Translations under genes and position numbers: made by a program
NCBI GenBank assembly: GCA_025056455.1
Contig: JANWVY010000003.1
Span: forward strand, 368,675-432,674
Origin: Bryobacteraceae bacterium
GTDB taxonomy: Bacteria > Acidobacteriota > Terriglobia > Bryobacterales > Bryobacteraceae
Length of the DNA: 64,000 nt
Reading direction: 5' to 3'
In this document: positions 38,787-47,941 of the stretch, one piece after another
Layout: each line of letters begins with the position of its first letter
Position numbering within the stretch: the first letter of the stretch is position 1
Notes under the pieces: generated by a model
What the model was told of the DNA's origin: nothing
Database searches by the model: none
The model's input: the letters and a program-made list of their open reading frames with translations, nothing else

Positions 38787-39611
38787 ATGCCCTTGCGAAA
38801 GCTGGTCGCTGGCAGCTTCCTCTGGCTGCTCAGCGTTAGCCTTGCGTTGGCCTGGAAGGGCCACGCACAAACAACGGATGCTCCCACCTCAGCGACCGCC
38901 CTGCGCGCCTCCGCCACTCCTGAAGCGCCCACGCCGGTTCGTGCTGAAAAACCTGCCACCGTCATCAGCCCCGAAATGCGAGGCGATATCTACATGGCGA
39001 GAAAAATGTACCGGGAGGCCATTGAGGCTTACCGTCAGGGTCCGAAAGACTCGCCCGTACTCGAGAACAAGATTGGGATCGCCTACCACCAGATGATGAT
39101 GCTCGATGAGGCCCGCAAACAGTATGAGAAGGCCATCAAGCTGAATCCGAAGTACTCGGAAGCCATTAACAATTTAGGCACGATCTATTACGCGAAGAAA
39201 AGTTACCGGCGTGCGGTCAACGCCTACAAAAAGGCTCTCCAGATTTCACCCAACGCGGCATCGGTGTACAGCAATCTGGGCACGGCCTATTTTGCCCGGA
39301 AAAAGTATGAGGATGCCTTAAAAGCCTACCAGCGCGCCTTGGAACTCGATCCAGAAGTGTTCGAGCACCGCAGCTCCAACGGCGTGCTTTTGCAAGAGCG
39401 CAGCATAGCCGAACGCGCGAAGTTTCACTTCTATTTGTCGAAGACCTACGCCAAGGCGGGAAACATCGAGCGTGCGTTGCTGTACATGCGCAAAGCAATC
39501 GAGGAAGGTTTTAAGGACCGCCATAAGTTTGTCGAGGATCCGGAGTTTGCCTCCATCCGAGAGCATCCTGAATTTGAGGTGCTGCTAAAGATGGAGAATC
39601 GCGTTCTGTGA
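38787..39611 (+). CDS. exported TPR-repeat protein
   Basis: This 274-aa protein has a signal peptide (LVAGSFLWLLSVSLALA) and about four tetratricopeptide units between residues 65 and 250 (for example KYSEAINNLGTIYYAKKSYR and AASVYSNLGTAYFARKKYED). It is a likely protein-protein scaffold in the periplasm. GGGAGG lies 8 nt before the ATG. It follows the PBP gene by 19 nt and overlaps the next TPR gene by 4 nt (GTGA), so the three form one operon. Confidence 0.85.
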   Translation: MPLRKLVAGSFLWLLSVSLALAWKGHAQTTDAPTSATALRASATPEAPTPVRAEKPATVISPEMRGDIYMARKMYREAIEAYRQGPKDSPVLENKIGIAYHQMMMLDEARKQYEKAIKLNPKYSEAINNLGTIYYAKKSYRRAVNAYKKALQISPNAASVYSNLGTAYFARKKYEDALKAYQRALELDPEVFEHRSSNGVLLQERSIAERAKFHFYLSKTYAKAGNIERALLYMRKAIEEGFKDRHKFVEDPEFASIREHPEFEVLLKMENRVL

Positions 39612-41404
39612 TCTCCTCTCGAGTCGCCGTAGGCCTGCTCTTCGATCGCTGGGTGGTGAGGATGCGAGCGGCTGTCGTTGCCGTGCTCCTCTGCGCTACG
39701 AGCGGTTGTAAGGCAAGGGTGGAGCGACCGTTTGACCGGATAGCGGTGCCGCCGCTTGAGAACCTATCCTTTGATCGCAGCCATGATTGGTTGGGAGTCA
39801 TCGCTCCGTTTGTGATTTCGGCAGCCACGGTAGGGGCGGAACGGGTGCTGGCGGTTCGCCTGGATTCAGACCGCGATCTGGCGGCGGCTCGGGCGACGCA
39901 AGTACTTCGCGGCTACTATCAGATTGAGGGCGGTAAGCTTCGCATCCACGCCGTTGTTCAGGATCTCAGTTCGAACCGGGTGATCGGGCAGTACACGCAG
40001 CTGGGGGAGGAAAAAGCGAACCCCCTGCCCTTGCTTCTGGCTGTCGGCCAGGCGTTATCCGGGAAAGCCCGGCCACTGGCCTCGCAAGATGTCGAAGCGT
40101 GGCGCGCTTTTGGCGAAAGCTTGCTCGCGCCGTCGCCCGAACGGCGGTTGGAGCTGGCGCGGCTTGCTGCCAGCCGGGATCCCAAACTCACGTTTGCGCA
40201 GATTGCGGCGGCGCAAACACTGGCTTCGCAGGGAAACTCCGCTGGGGCGGCAGAGCTACTCAAGCGGGCCATCGCCGCGCAGCCTGACGAATGGCAGCGA
40301 ACGGAAGCCGAAGCGCTCCTGGCCAGGCTAGAAGGAAAGCCAGACGCAGCGCTGGAAGCCTACCGGCGGGCCGTGCGGCAGTCGCCACGCGATACCGACC
40401 TCATCCGGCAACTGGCGGAAGTTGCGCTCAATCACCACCAGTACAAAGAGGCCGTCGAGTGGTTAGAGCGCGCCGTGGCGCTCGAGCCCAATCAAACGGC
40501 GCTGTGGAATGCTTTGGGTTACGCCAAAGCCTATTTGGGCGATTTTGAGGGAGCTTTGCGGAGCATCGACGAATACCGGCGGCGCGAACCGTTCAATCCC
40601 AACACTTACGATTCGGCAGGTGAGATCCAGTTCATGGCCGGGCGCTTTGCCGAAGCGGAAAAGAATTTTCTCGAGGCGCAACAAAAAGACCCCTCCTTTT
40701 TTGGGGGAGCGGAGTTTGCCAAGGCGGCCTTTGCGCGGTTTCTAGCCGGTGATGAGCAGGGCGCCGACGGGCTTTGGGGCCGTTACGTGGAAACGCGCCG
40801 TGCTTTTCATGACGTGTTTGCGGATTTGCGGCATGCGCACTGGTTTTTGCTGACGGGGCGGCAAGAAAAGGCCGAAGAGCAGCTGCGGCGCTTGGCGCAA
40901 GGTGACTCGGAGGCCGCCACGCGCGCACTGCTTTTGCTCGGCGTCATGCAGCTTCAGCGAGGCCGGCGCGAAGAGGCCAAGGCTCTTACCCAGCAAGCGC
41001 TTTTAAAACCGAAATCCGCCGTTTCCTTCAATTTGGCGGGCATTCTCCGATTTCTGGCACAGCCTTCTGCTCCGCCCGAAGAATGGCAGGCGCGGGCGCA
41101 ACGGGCATTTGCCCCGCAAACCCCGCAGAACGTGCGCAATTTATTGCTCGCCTATGCCTACTGGCTCGAGGGTCACTCGCGTGCTGCGCGCGAACTTCTG
41201 GAGCCGCTTTACCGGGCCACATCGCCCGCCGCAGCCGATGAGTTGCGCCTGATGCTGGGCAAAGCCAGGCTGGACCTTGGCGATCGCAACGGAGCGGCCC
41301 AGCTGCTTGCCAACCACCCTTTGCCACCGCAGACTGGGGAGGCTTTGCTTGCCTCGCTCTATTTCCCTCACTACCGCGACTGGCGCCATCAAGCACTGAA
41401 GTGA
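39608..41404 (+). CDS. TolB/FlgO-like N-terminal domain plus TPR protein
   Basis: This is a 598-aa exported protein. Residues about 40-150 resemble the TolB-like/FlgO domain found in front of TPRs (RIAVPPLENLSFDRSHDWLG, then QVLRGYYQIEGGKLRIHAVV). About 8-10 TPR units follow to the C-terminus. The GTG at 39608 overlaps the preceding stop (GTGA), favouring coupled translation. An in-frame ATG at 39662 would start directly at a short lipoprotein-like signal (VAVLLCATSGC), so either start is possible. Its stop abuts the HNH gene stop exactly. Confidence 0.75.
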   Translation: MISSRVAVGLLFDRWVVRMRAAVVAVLLCATSGCKARVERPFDRIAVPPLENLSFDRSHDWLGVIAPFVISAATVGAERVLAVRLDSDRDLAAARATQVLRGYYQIEGGKLRIHAVVQDLSSNRVIGQYTQLGEEKANPLPLLLAVGQALSGKARPLASQDVEAWRAFGESLLAPSPERRLELARLAASRDPKLTFAQIAAAQTLASQGNSAGAAELLKRAIAAQPDEWQRTEAEALLARLEGKPDAALEAYRRAVRQSPRDTDLIRQLAEVALNHHQYKEAVEWLERAVALEPNQTALWNALGYAKAYLGDFEGALRSIDEYRRREPFNPNTYDSAGEIQFMAGRFAEAEKNFLEAQQKDPSFFGGAEFAKAAFARFLAGDEQGADGLWGRYVETRRAFHDVFADLRHAHWFLLTGRQEKAEEQLRRLAQGDSEAATRALLLLGVMQLQRGRREEAKALTQQALLKPKSAVSFNLAGILRFLAQPSAPPEEWQARAQRAFAPQTPQNVRNLLLAYAYWLEGHSRAARELLEPLYRATSPAAADELRLMLGKARLDLGDRNGAAQLLANHPLPPQTGEALLASLYFPHYRDWRHQALK

Positions 41405-41941
41405 TCACCCGTGTTCGAGGTTTGCACCCGGGGGTAAGATTCCGGATGCTTTCCGCTGCCGGCGCCACTGGCGGGTGACTTGGCGGTGGCAACGCAGACA
41501 CAGGGTGCGGAGGTTGGAAAGATCACACTCGCCCCCGCCTTCTGAGACCGGCACGATGTGGTCGGCCTCCCACAGGCTCTTGGGCGAGAGGCCTGGTTTC
41601 AGTCCCCACCAGTCAAGAAGTTGGGAGCGGCGAGTTCCGCGGGCGCGGCGCAGCTGGTTAAGAGCAGCCTGCGTGTCGAGTCCGCAGGCCGCGCAAACCC
41701 CTTGATCGCGCAAAAAGACGAGCTGGCGCAAATAAGAGGGATCTGTTCGCAGTCTCCACTGCTCGACACACCAATCGGAACAAAAGGTGCGGCGGCGAGC
41801 AGGAACCTCGAGGTGGCACCAGCGACACAGGGCGCGGCCATTTGGCCCGCGAGGTAAGAGGCGAGGGTCGGCCCAGCCGCCCGCCATGCGGCGCCGCGTG
41901 CTGGATTCCCAGGGTCGCGGGAACGCTTCGCCGTCCTTCAT
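41405..41941 (-). CDS. HNH endonuclease with two zinc ribbons
   Basis: This is a 178-aa protein. Two CxxC knuckles lie near the N-terminus (CRWC, then CSDWC, residues about 39-57). The C-terminal HNH fold has CAAC, the catalytic WEADHIVPVSEGG, a conserved DLSNLRTLC and CLRC (about residues 80-155). It should be a metal-dependent DNA nuclease; whether it serves repair, restriction or a mobile element is not shown. No methyltransferase or integrase is adjacent. The stop is immediately next to the TPR gene stop, both read from the palindrome TGATCA at 41402-41407. Confidence 0.85.
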   Translation of the reverse strand: MKDGEAFPRPWESSTRRRMAGGWADPRLLPRGPNGRALCRWCHLEVPARRRTFCSDWCVEQWRLRTDPSYLRQLVFLRDQGVCAACGLDTQAALNQLRRARGTRRSQLLDWWGLKPGLSPKSLWEADHIVPVSEGGGECDLSNLRTLCLRCHRQVTRQWRRQRKASGILPPGANLEHG

Positions 41942-41985
41942 GGTTACCCTCGACCAACCCGGCGGTGCGAGGCTGTGGCAAGCGG

Positions 41986-41991
41986 TATACT
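41986..41991 (+). promoter_or_regulatory. TATACT -10 box before the sulfatase
   Basis: TATACT ends 7 nt before the ATG at 41999, with no ribosome-binding site between. A leaderless mRNA is likely. Confidence 0.5.
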
Positions 41992-41998
41992 TGCTTCG

Positions 41999-43561
41999 AT
42001 GTCGTCTTCAGGAATGACGCGGCGCAGTTTCCTTGCTGCCGCCCCTGTAGGCCGGACCGCAGTGGCTGGCTCGCTGCTTGGTAGCAGCGCTCCTGGCGTG
42101 CTCCGCAGCGCACAGGCCCGTCGGCCGAATATTTTGTTCGCCATCTTCGACGACCAATCCTATCCTCACGTTAGCGCGATGGGAGACCGCCTGGTGCGGA
42201 CGCCCGGAATTGATCAGGTTGCGGCGCAAGGCGTACTCTTCCGGCAGGCATACAGTCTCTCGCCGGGCTGCGCGCCGTCGCGAGCCGCTTTACTCACCGG
42301 CCGCTATCCTTGGCAACTGGAGGAAGCAGGGACTCATGCAAGTTTGTTTCCTCGAAAGTTCACCACTTATCCGGAACTGCTACGGCAAGCTGGTTACTAT
42401 ATCCGTCTGACTGGGAAAGGCGCTGGCCCTTGCAACTACAAGGAAGCGGGATGGCCTCACAATCCCGCTGGCCCCTCCTTCGATGAGATCCGAGCAGTGG
42501 ATCTTCCCTCAGCGATTTCCGACAACGACTATGCAGGAAATTTTGAGGCCTTTCTCAAAGCCCGGCCCAAAGACGCTCCTTTTTGTTTCTGGTATGGAGC
42601 CCATGAACCTCACCGTGTTTATCAGCAAGGATCGGGGCGGAAATCCGGCAAGCGGATGGAGGATGTCGCCGTGCCTGGTTTCTTGCCAGACAACGAAGTG
42701 GTGCGCTCAGACCTCATGGACTATAGCCTCGAAATCGAACACGCCGACGCTCACCTTCGACGGATGCTAGAACTTCTCGCCAAGCGGGGAGAGCTTGCCA
42801 ATACCCTAGTCGTCGTGACGGCGGACAACGGCATGCCTTTTCCAGGCGCAAAAGCCACCTTATACGACTTCGGCATTCATGTTCCCGTAGCGATGATGTG
42901 GCAGGCCGAAGGGAAAGGTGGTCGGGTCTGCGACGATTTGGTGAGCTTGGCCGATTTCGCTCCGACGTTTTTGGAAGCGGCGGGTGTGCGGGCGCCTTCG
43001 AATCTAGTGGGGCGTAGCCTTTTGCCGCTCCTACGCTCGAACCGCTCGGGCGTAGTGGATCCCAGCCGCAATCGAATCTTTTCCGGCCGGGAACGGCATT
43101 CTCACGCACGATACGACAATCTCGGCTATCCGGCGCGCGCTCTGCGGGAAGGAGATTATCTTTACGTTTGGAACATGAAGCCGGAGCGTTGGCCAGCGGG
43201 TGATCCGGAATGGTTCGCTGATACGGACGCGGGGCCTACCAAGGAGTGGATGATGCGTCACCGGGAGGACCCCAAGGTGAAGCCGCTTTTTGAACATGCG
43301 TTTGGGAAGCGGCCCTCCGAACAGTTATTTGACGTGGTCAGAGATCCTAGTTGTTTACGCAATCTTGCCGCGGATCCCGCCCATCAAGTGCGGCGCGCCT
43401 CGATGCGGGAGACGCTCGAAAAATCTCTACGGGCGCACGGCGATCCGCGTCTAACAGGCAACGGCGATATCTGGGAAAGCTATCCGCGCTACTCACCGAT
43501 GCGGCCCCAACTGGGCGGCTTTGCCGAGCAGGGAAAATACAACTTGAAGTACGCGCGGTAG
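41999..43561 (+). CDS. Tat-exported type I sulfatase
   Basis: This is a 520-aa arylsulfatase-family hydrolase. The Tat signal TRRSFLAAAPVG is at the N-terminus. The metal site begins with FAIFDDQSYP. The sulfatase signature CAPSRAALLTGR starts at Cys91, which should be converted to formylglycine; TADNGMPFPGAKATLYDFG follows near residue 280. Formylglycine-generating enzyme is not in the window. The ATG at 41999 starts the Tat signal; an in-frame upstream codon at 41975 is less likely. It probably removes sulfate esters from polysaccharides. Confidence 0.92.
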   Translation: MSSSGMTRRSFLAAAPVGRTAVAGSLLGSSAPGVLRSAQARRPNILFAIFDDQSYPHVSAMGDRLVRTPGIDQVAAQGVLFRQAYSLSPGCAPSRAALLTGRYPWQLEEAGTHASLFPRKFTTYPELLRQAGYYIRLTGKGAGPCNYKEAGWPHNPAGPSFDEIRAVDLPSAISDNDYAGNFEAFLKARPKDAPFCFWYGAHEPHRVYQQGSGRKSGKRMEDVAVPGFLPDNEVVRSDLMDYSLEIEHADAHLRRMLELLAKRGELANTLVVVTADNGMPFPGAKATLYDFGIHVPVAMMWQAEGKGGRVCDDLVSLADFAPTFLEAAGVRAPSNLVGRSLLPLLRSNRSGVVDPSRNRIFSGRERHSHARYDNLGYPARALREGDYLYVWNMKPERWPAGDPEWFADTDAGPTKEWMMRHREDPKVKPLFEHAFGKRPSEQLFDVVRDPSCLRNLAADPAHQVRRASMRETLEKSLRAHGDPRLTGNGDIWESYPRYSPMRPQLGGFAEQGKYNLKYAR

Positions 43562-43590
43562 TCAAGCCGGATTTTGTTGGCGCGAACGGG

Positions 43591-45321
43591 CTAGCGGGCT
43601 GCCGCTGGGGCGGTTTCGCCGCTGCGATCACCGAGGCGGCGTACAACGGCCATGGCGCAATGTAGGCCGCCATTTTCGAGCAGCAAAAAACGCGCGGGGA
43701 CGGCAACCAGACGGTAGCCCTCCGGGAGTTCGTGGCGGAGCTGCGCGAACCATTCCTTTTCGAGCGGCTCGAGGCCGAAAGCAGGCACAAAAAGGGTTTC
43801 GTCCACGCGCGCGGCGTTGGCATAACTAATGCCGGCCCACTCCAAGCGTTTGCGCGCGCTCGGAGGAAGCCAGGGGATTCGCACTAGATGAAAACCCATC
43901 CGGCTAAGTTGCTGCGCCGCGGCGTCTGCCTTGGCCATCAGATCGCTACAGTCTCGCGTTTGCGACTCGACGAGCTCGAGCATCCGTTCGTTCAACAACT
44001 GAGCCAGACGAATTCGCGCGCCAATCTCGACCCACTCGCGCAGCAGCTTCGTGTGTTCGGTAAGCAGGTGCGGAAGCCTTTGAGGCGCGAGGCAGGCGCC
44101 TGGATCCCCAGGACAATGCTCTTCGACGAAGCTTCGGATGCGCTGCTCGGCCGCCGGATCGCGCGCGGGTCGCCATTCGCGGCTCGCATGAAAAGCCTGG
44201 GCCAGGGCTTGATCGAGTTCGGGCGGCGGTTGCGCGAGAAAGCCTTGCCGGGGGATGAGCGCTGAGAGCTGCTGGAGTTCCTGAGGCGGCGCCGGGGCAT
44301 GATGCTCCAGCAGCAGGTCGACTGCGGCGCGGGCTACCCGCAAATCTCCACACACAGGCTTCGCAACGAGGGCCGTGGCCCGGTTTGGAAGCAAGCTCAT
44401 CAGATAATCTACATGCGGTGTGACGTCACCTAGATAGACGGCCTCGTCAGCGCCAAATTCCAACCGCAGGATATATTCGAGCTCGTGCCGCGTGAGGCTC
44501 TCCGCCCAATAAGTTTTCATCGAGGTGCCATAGAACATCACGACCTTATCACGGGCGGCTGGGTGGCGGACGAATTGAAGATCTCCTCCCTCCCAGGAAA
44601 GCTGGCTGCGGTGAAAGAGCGGCGGGCGAAAGGAATCCAACACCGGGTCTAACTTCTCAGCGTGTGCCGAAGTTCCTTCGAAGGCTCTCCGTGTCACCAA
44701 GATGCGAGGCTCACCTCGTTGGTGTCCGGGTTTTAGGAAATCCTGCATCCAGGGTGCTTGCGCCTGGGCAAGCGAGGCTGGGTGGGCTTGAATGCGATGA
44801 GGTGCTGACGCAGGAATCAAACGCTGGACAGCGTTGCGAAACAGCTCTTCGGATGGCAGGGCGTTCAACGCCAGAATGACGTCCAAGGCCCGTGGGCTGT
44901 GAGCAAGAATCGTCGCCGCGACGTCCAGGCTGTCACCAATGGATTCCCTACGTCCTGCGAAAAATGCCAGCGCGTCGATGTTGAAATAGATCGAATTGAC
45001 TGGTTCGTCTTCGGCCGCCGCCTGGAAACCGGGCAAGCTGGGCTCATACAAAATATGACAGAAAGATCCTTCCCGCTGCCGGACGATTTCAGGCCAAAAA
45101 GGCAAGCTTTTTTGAGCAAAATAGACTTGAATTTGTTGTTTTTCTGGGGCACACGCCCAGCGTAAGACGCCGCTCGATACGGCGCCTCGGTACTGTTCGG
45201 ACAGTGGGACGAGCTGGAAGGAAACGCCTTTATTTCTCGCGCACTGGAAAAGAAGAGATGCGGCAACGAGCGCGATCAGCGAACCCAGCAGGCGTCCTCC
45301 ACGCCAGCGGAACTGATGCAT
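43591..45321 (-). CDS. secreted pentein-fold (arginine/agmatine deiminase-like) protein, divergent
   Basis: This is a 576-aa exported protein of no assigned function. An N-terminal hydrophobic segment ends at FQC (about residue 27-30). Motifs match the guanidino-modifying (pentein) fold of agmatine and peptidyl-arginine deiminases in the right order: PWMQDF, WEGGDLQF (about 244-250), TPHVDYL (His303, Asp305) and NGGLHCA with Cys555 near the C-terminus. About 110 more residues than in agmatine deiminase separate the His and Cys motifs, in a charged helical insert. Hydrolysis of peptidyl-arginine or a related guanidine is inferred. A weak minus-strand TTGACA is at 45392-45397. The ATG at 45321 is preferred to a GTG at 45336. 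Confidence 0.6.
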   Translation of the reverse strand: MHQFRWRGGRLLGSLIALVAASLLFQCARNKGVSFQLVPLSEQYRGAVSSGVLRWACAPEKQQIQVYFAQKSLPFWPEIVRQREGSFCHILYEPSLPGFQAAAEDEPVNSIYFNIDALAFFAGRRESIGDSLDVAATILAHSPRALDVILALNALPSEELFRNAVQRLIPASAPHRIQAHPASLAQAQAPWMQDFLKPGHQRGEPRILVTRRAFEGTSAHAEKLDPVLDSFRPPLFHRSQLSWEGGDLQFVRHPAARDKVVMFYGTSMKTYWAESLTRHELEYILRLEFGADEAVYLGDVTPHVDYLMSLLPNRATALVAKPVCGDLRVARAAVDLLLEHHAPAPPQELQQLSALIPRQGFLAQPPPELDQALAQAFHASREWRPARDPAAEQRIRSFVEEHCPGDPGACLAPQRLPHLLTEHTKLLREWVEIGARIRLAQLLNERMLELVESQTRDCSDLMAKADAAAQQLSRMGFHLVRIPWLPPSARKRLEWAGISYANAARVDETLFVPAFGLEPLEKEWFAQLRHELPEGYRLVAVPARFLLLENGGLHCAMAVVRRLGDRSGETAPAAAR

Positions 45322-45451
45322 TAACGATAATAACACAAAACGTGAGAAAAACTCTCTGTTAAGGAAGAAATCATTTTTAAATTTCCGGTTTTGTCAAGAT
45401 TGCCGTGGGATGGTGTAGCGAGGGAACGTCTGGCGAAAGTGGGGGATGGAA

Positions 45452-47941
45452 CTAAGGACCATCGTCATCCTCTAGCCAGTCCGGGCGGCGAAGAACATCG
45501 CGGGGGCGAGAGCCATCCGGGGGACCGATGATACCTTCGCGTTGCATGCGGTCCAGCATCCGAGCTGCGCGGCCATAACCGAGGCGGAGTCTCCGTTGCA
45601 GGATCGATGTGGAGGCCTTGCCCATTTCGAGTACGACCTTCACCGCGTCGCGATAGAGTGGATCCTCCACCCCAAGGTCTTCTTCGCTCGCTGCGGCAGC
45701 ATCTTCCTCGTCAGCGGGAGGGAGGAGATAGCTCTGGTCGTAATCCGGCAAAGCCTGCTGCTTCCAATGATCCACCACGCGGTTGATCTCCGTTTCAGTG
45801 ACAAAGGCCCCATGCACACGGATGAGGCGTGAGGAGCCTGGGGGCAAATACAGCATGTCGCCTTTGCCCAGCAGGTGTTCGGCCCCCATGACGTCGAGAA
45901 CGGTGCGGGAGTCGACGCGCGTTGCGACGCGGAAACTAATGCGAGATGGGAAATTGGCCTTGATGATGCCGGTAATGACATCTACGGAAGGCCGCTGAGT
46001 GGCCAATACCAGATGCATGCCCACGGCCCGGGCCATTTGCGCCAAACGGGTCACCGAGGCTTCGACGTTGGCTCGCTCGAGCATCATCAAATCGGCGAGC
46101 TCGTCAATGACAATCAGCACATAGGGAAGGGGTCTGTGATCCTCTTCGCAGCTGAGCGCAGCATCTTCTTCAAAGAGACTCCGAGGCTCGGCCTTTTTCT
46201 GGCTGGCCAAGCGTTGCATTTTACGGTTGAACTGGTCAATGTTGCGAACGCCGTGTGCGGCCAGCAGCTTCAGACGTCGTTCCATCTCTAAGACAGCGTT
46301 ACGAAGGGCATTGGTAGCCTGCTTGGCGTCGGTGATGACAGGAGTGAGCAGGTGGGGAACTCCTTCGTAGATTCCCATCTCCACGCGTTTGGGGTCCACG
46401 AGGATCATGCGCACTTCCTCGGGCGTCGCTTTGTAAAGGACGGACATAATGAGCGAGTTCAGCATGACGCTCTTCCCCGAGCCCGTGGAGCCTGCAATCA
46501 ACAAGTGGGGCATGGTCTCAAGCGCCGCCACCTTGATGCGCCCGTTGATGTCCTTGCCCAGGCAGATGGTCAGCTTCGAAGCTGAATCGCGGAATTCGGG
46601 CGATTCCAGGATCTCGCGCAGGGTGATGATCTCGCGGCGCGAGTTGGGCACTTCGATTCCGACTGTGGGTTTGCCAGGAATGCGTTCAATAAAGATCGAT
46701 TCGGCTTGCAAGCCCAAACAGAGGTCCTCGTTGAGGGTGACAATTTTGCTGTACTTGATACCCGCCTCGGGCTTGTATTCAAAGGTGGTGACCACCGGTC
46801 CGGGATTGATTTGCACGACGGAGCCCAGCACATGAAACTCTTCGAACTTAGCCTTGATGCGGGCGGCGGTCTCTTTGAGCTCTTGCTCGTTATAGCCGCA
46901 GCGCAGGGGCGCTGGTTGGAGCAAATCGGTTGGAGGAAGCTCAAATTGCGTCGGGCGTTTGGCTTCAGGCGCCGCCGTGTCGGCGCGAGGGGGCGGTGGG
47001 CTTTCCGGGGGAGAGGGAAGGTCTTCAAGCGTACGGATGGGAATTTCGGCCAGTTCTTCCGCGAGGGAAGTTGGTCGCGTTCGACGGGCAAGCAGCCCGG
47101 TCGCTTCGTTTTGAGAAAGCGTGGCCGGGGTCTCTAGGTTCGAGGGGCTCGTCGGGCCAACCAGCTCGACTTCGCGCTGGGGCGCCGAAACGGACCCGGT
47201 CAAGGGGCACGCCGGGGCAGTCTCTGGTTCAAGGAGCTGATTCTCATGCTGGCGCTCGCGACGGCCTTTTTCGCGCAACTTCCGTTTTTCGGCTTGGATG
47301 CGCTTTTGCTCCTCTTTCAACTGTTGGCGAGCGAGTTTTTGTAGCTGCCGGCGCTGCCGCCAGTTGGCCCAGCGCGTTTGCTGCCGCTCAAGCCAGTGCC
47401 GCGAAACACGCGCGCAGGCCGGTAAGGCAGCCAGCGAAAAGCGAGACATTAAATAGAGCGAAATCAGCAGGAGCGTAAGGACGACGAAGGCCGCTCCCAC
47501 CGGATTGAAGTAGTAGAGCAAGAAATCCGACAGCAGGACACCGAGGACGCCGCCAGCTGGTAGCGCGCCACCAAAAGCTTTCAAACCGGGCGTGAGCATG
47601 CATCCGGCGCTTGCAGCCATCAACAAAAGCAAAAAGCCGCTAAGACGCAAGAAACCGATTTCAAAGCGCTGGAGCTGCATCCAACGGATGGCCAGCGAAG
47701 CCATCGCAGCAGGTAGGATCCAAGCCGCTAGTCCAAGAAGCTGAAACAGCAGGTCCGAGACATGAGCGCCGACACGGCCAATCAGGTTTTCAACGCGGGG
47801 CTGGGAGGTGGCGGTGTTCCAAGAGGGGTCCGCGAGGTGAAAGGAATAGAGGCTGAGCGAAAGAACGATGGCGGCAATGAGACACACCAAGGCCGAGGCT
47901 TCAGTCAGCCGCAAGGGGTGCGTCAATTTCGAGATGCTCAT
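45452..47941 (-). CDS. ftsK: DNA translocase FtsK/SpoIIIE
   Basis: This 829-aa protein couples division to chromosome segregation. Four N-terminal membrane helices (residues about 15-180) are followed by a Pro/Ala/charged linker (about 190-330). The AAA motor has Walker A GSTGSGKS near residue 485, MILVDPKRVEMGIY and Walker B VLIVIDELADLMM. The C-terminal winged-helix gamma domain that reads KOPS sites is present (MGKASTSILQRRLRLGYGRA). The ATG at 47941 starts the usual membrane domain; the frame is open further left without homology. Confidence 0.95.
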   Translation of the reverse strand: MSISKLTHPLRLTEASALVCLIAAIVLSLSLYSFHLADPSWNTATSQPRVENLIGRVGAHVSDLLFQLLGLAAWILPAAMASLAIRWMQLQRFEIGFLRLSGFLLLLMAASAGCMLTPGLKAFGGALPAGGVLGVLLSDFLLYYFNPVGAAFVVLTLLLISLYLMSRFSLAALPACARVSRHWLERQQTRWANWRQRRQLQKLARQQLKEEQKRIQAEKRKLREKGRRERQHENQLLEPETAPACPLTGSVSAPQREVELVGPTSPSNLETPATLSQNEATGLLARRTRPTSLAEELAEIPIRTLEDLPSPPESPPPPRADTAAPEAKRPTQFELPPTDLLQPAPLRCGYNEQELKETAARIKAKFEEFHVLGSVVQINPGPVVTTFEYKPEAGIKYSKIVTLNEDLCLGLQAESIFIERIPGKPTVGIEVPNSRREIITLREILESPEFRDSASKLTICLGKDINGRIKVAALETMPHLLIAGSTGSGKSVMLNSLIMSVLYKATPEEVRMILVDPKRVEMGIYEGVPHLLTPVITDAKQATNALRNAVLEMERRLKLLAAHGVRNIDQFNRKMQRLASQKKAEPRSLFEEDAALSCEEDHRPLPYVLIVIDELADLMMLERANVEASVTRLAQMARAVGMHLVLATQRPSVDVITGIIKANFPSRISFRVATRVDSRTVLDVMGAEHLLGKGDMLYLPPGSSRLIRVHGAFVTETEINRVVDHWKQQALPDYDQSYLLPPADEEDAAAASEEDLGVEDPLYRDAVKVVLEMGKASTSILQRRLRLGYGRAARMLDRMQREGIIGPPDGSRPRDVLRRPDWLEDDDGP

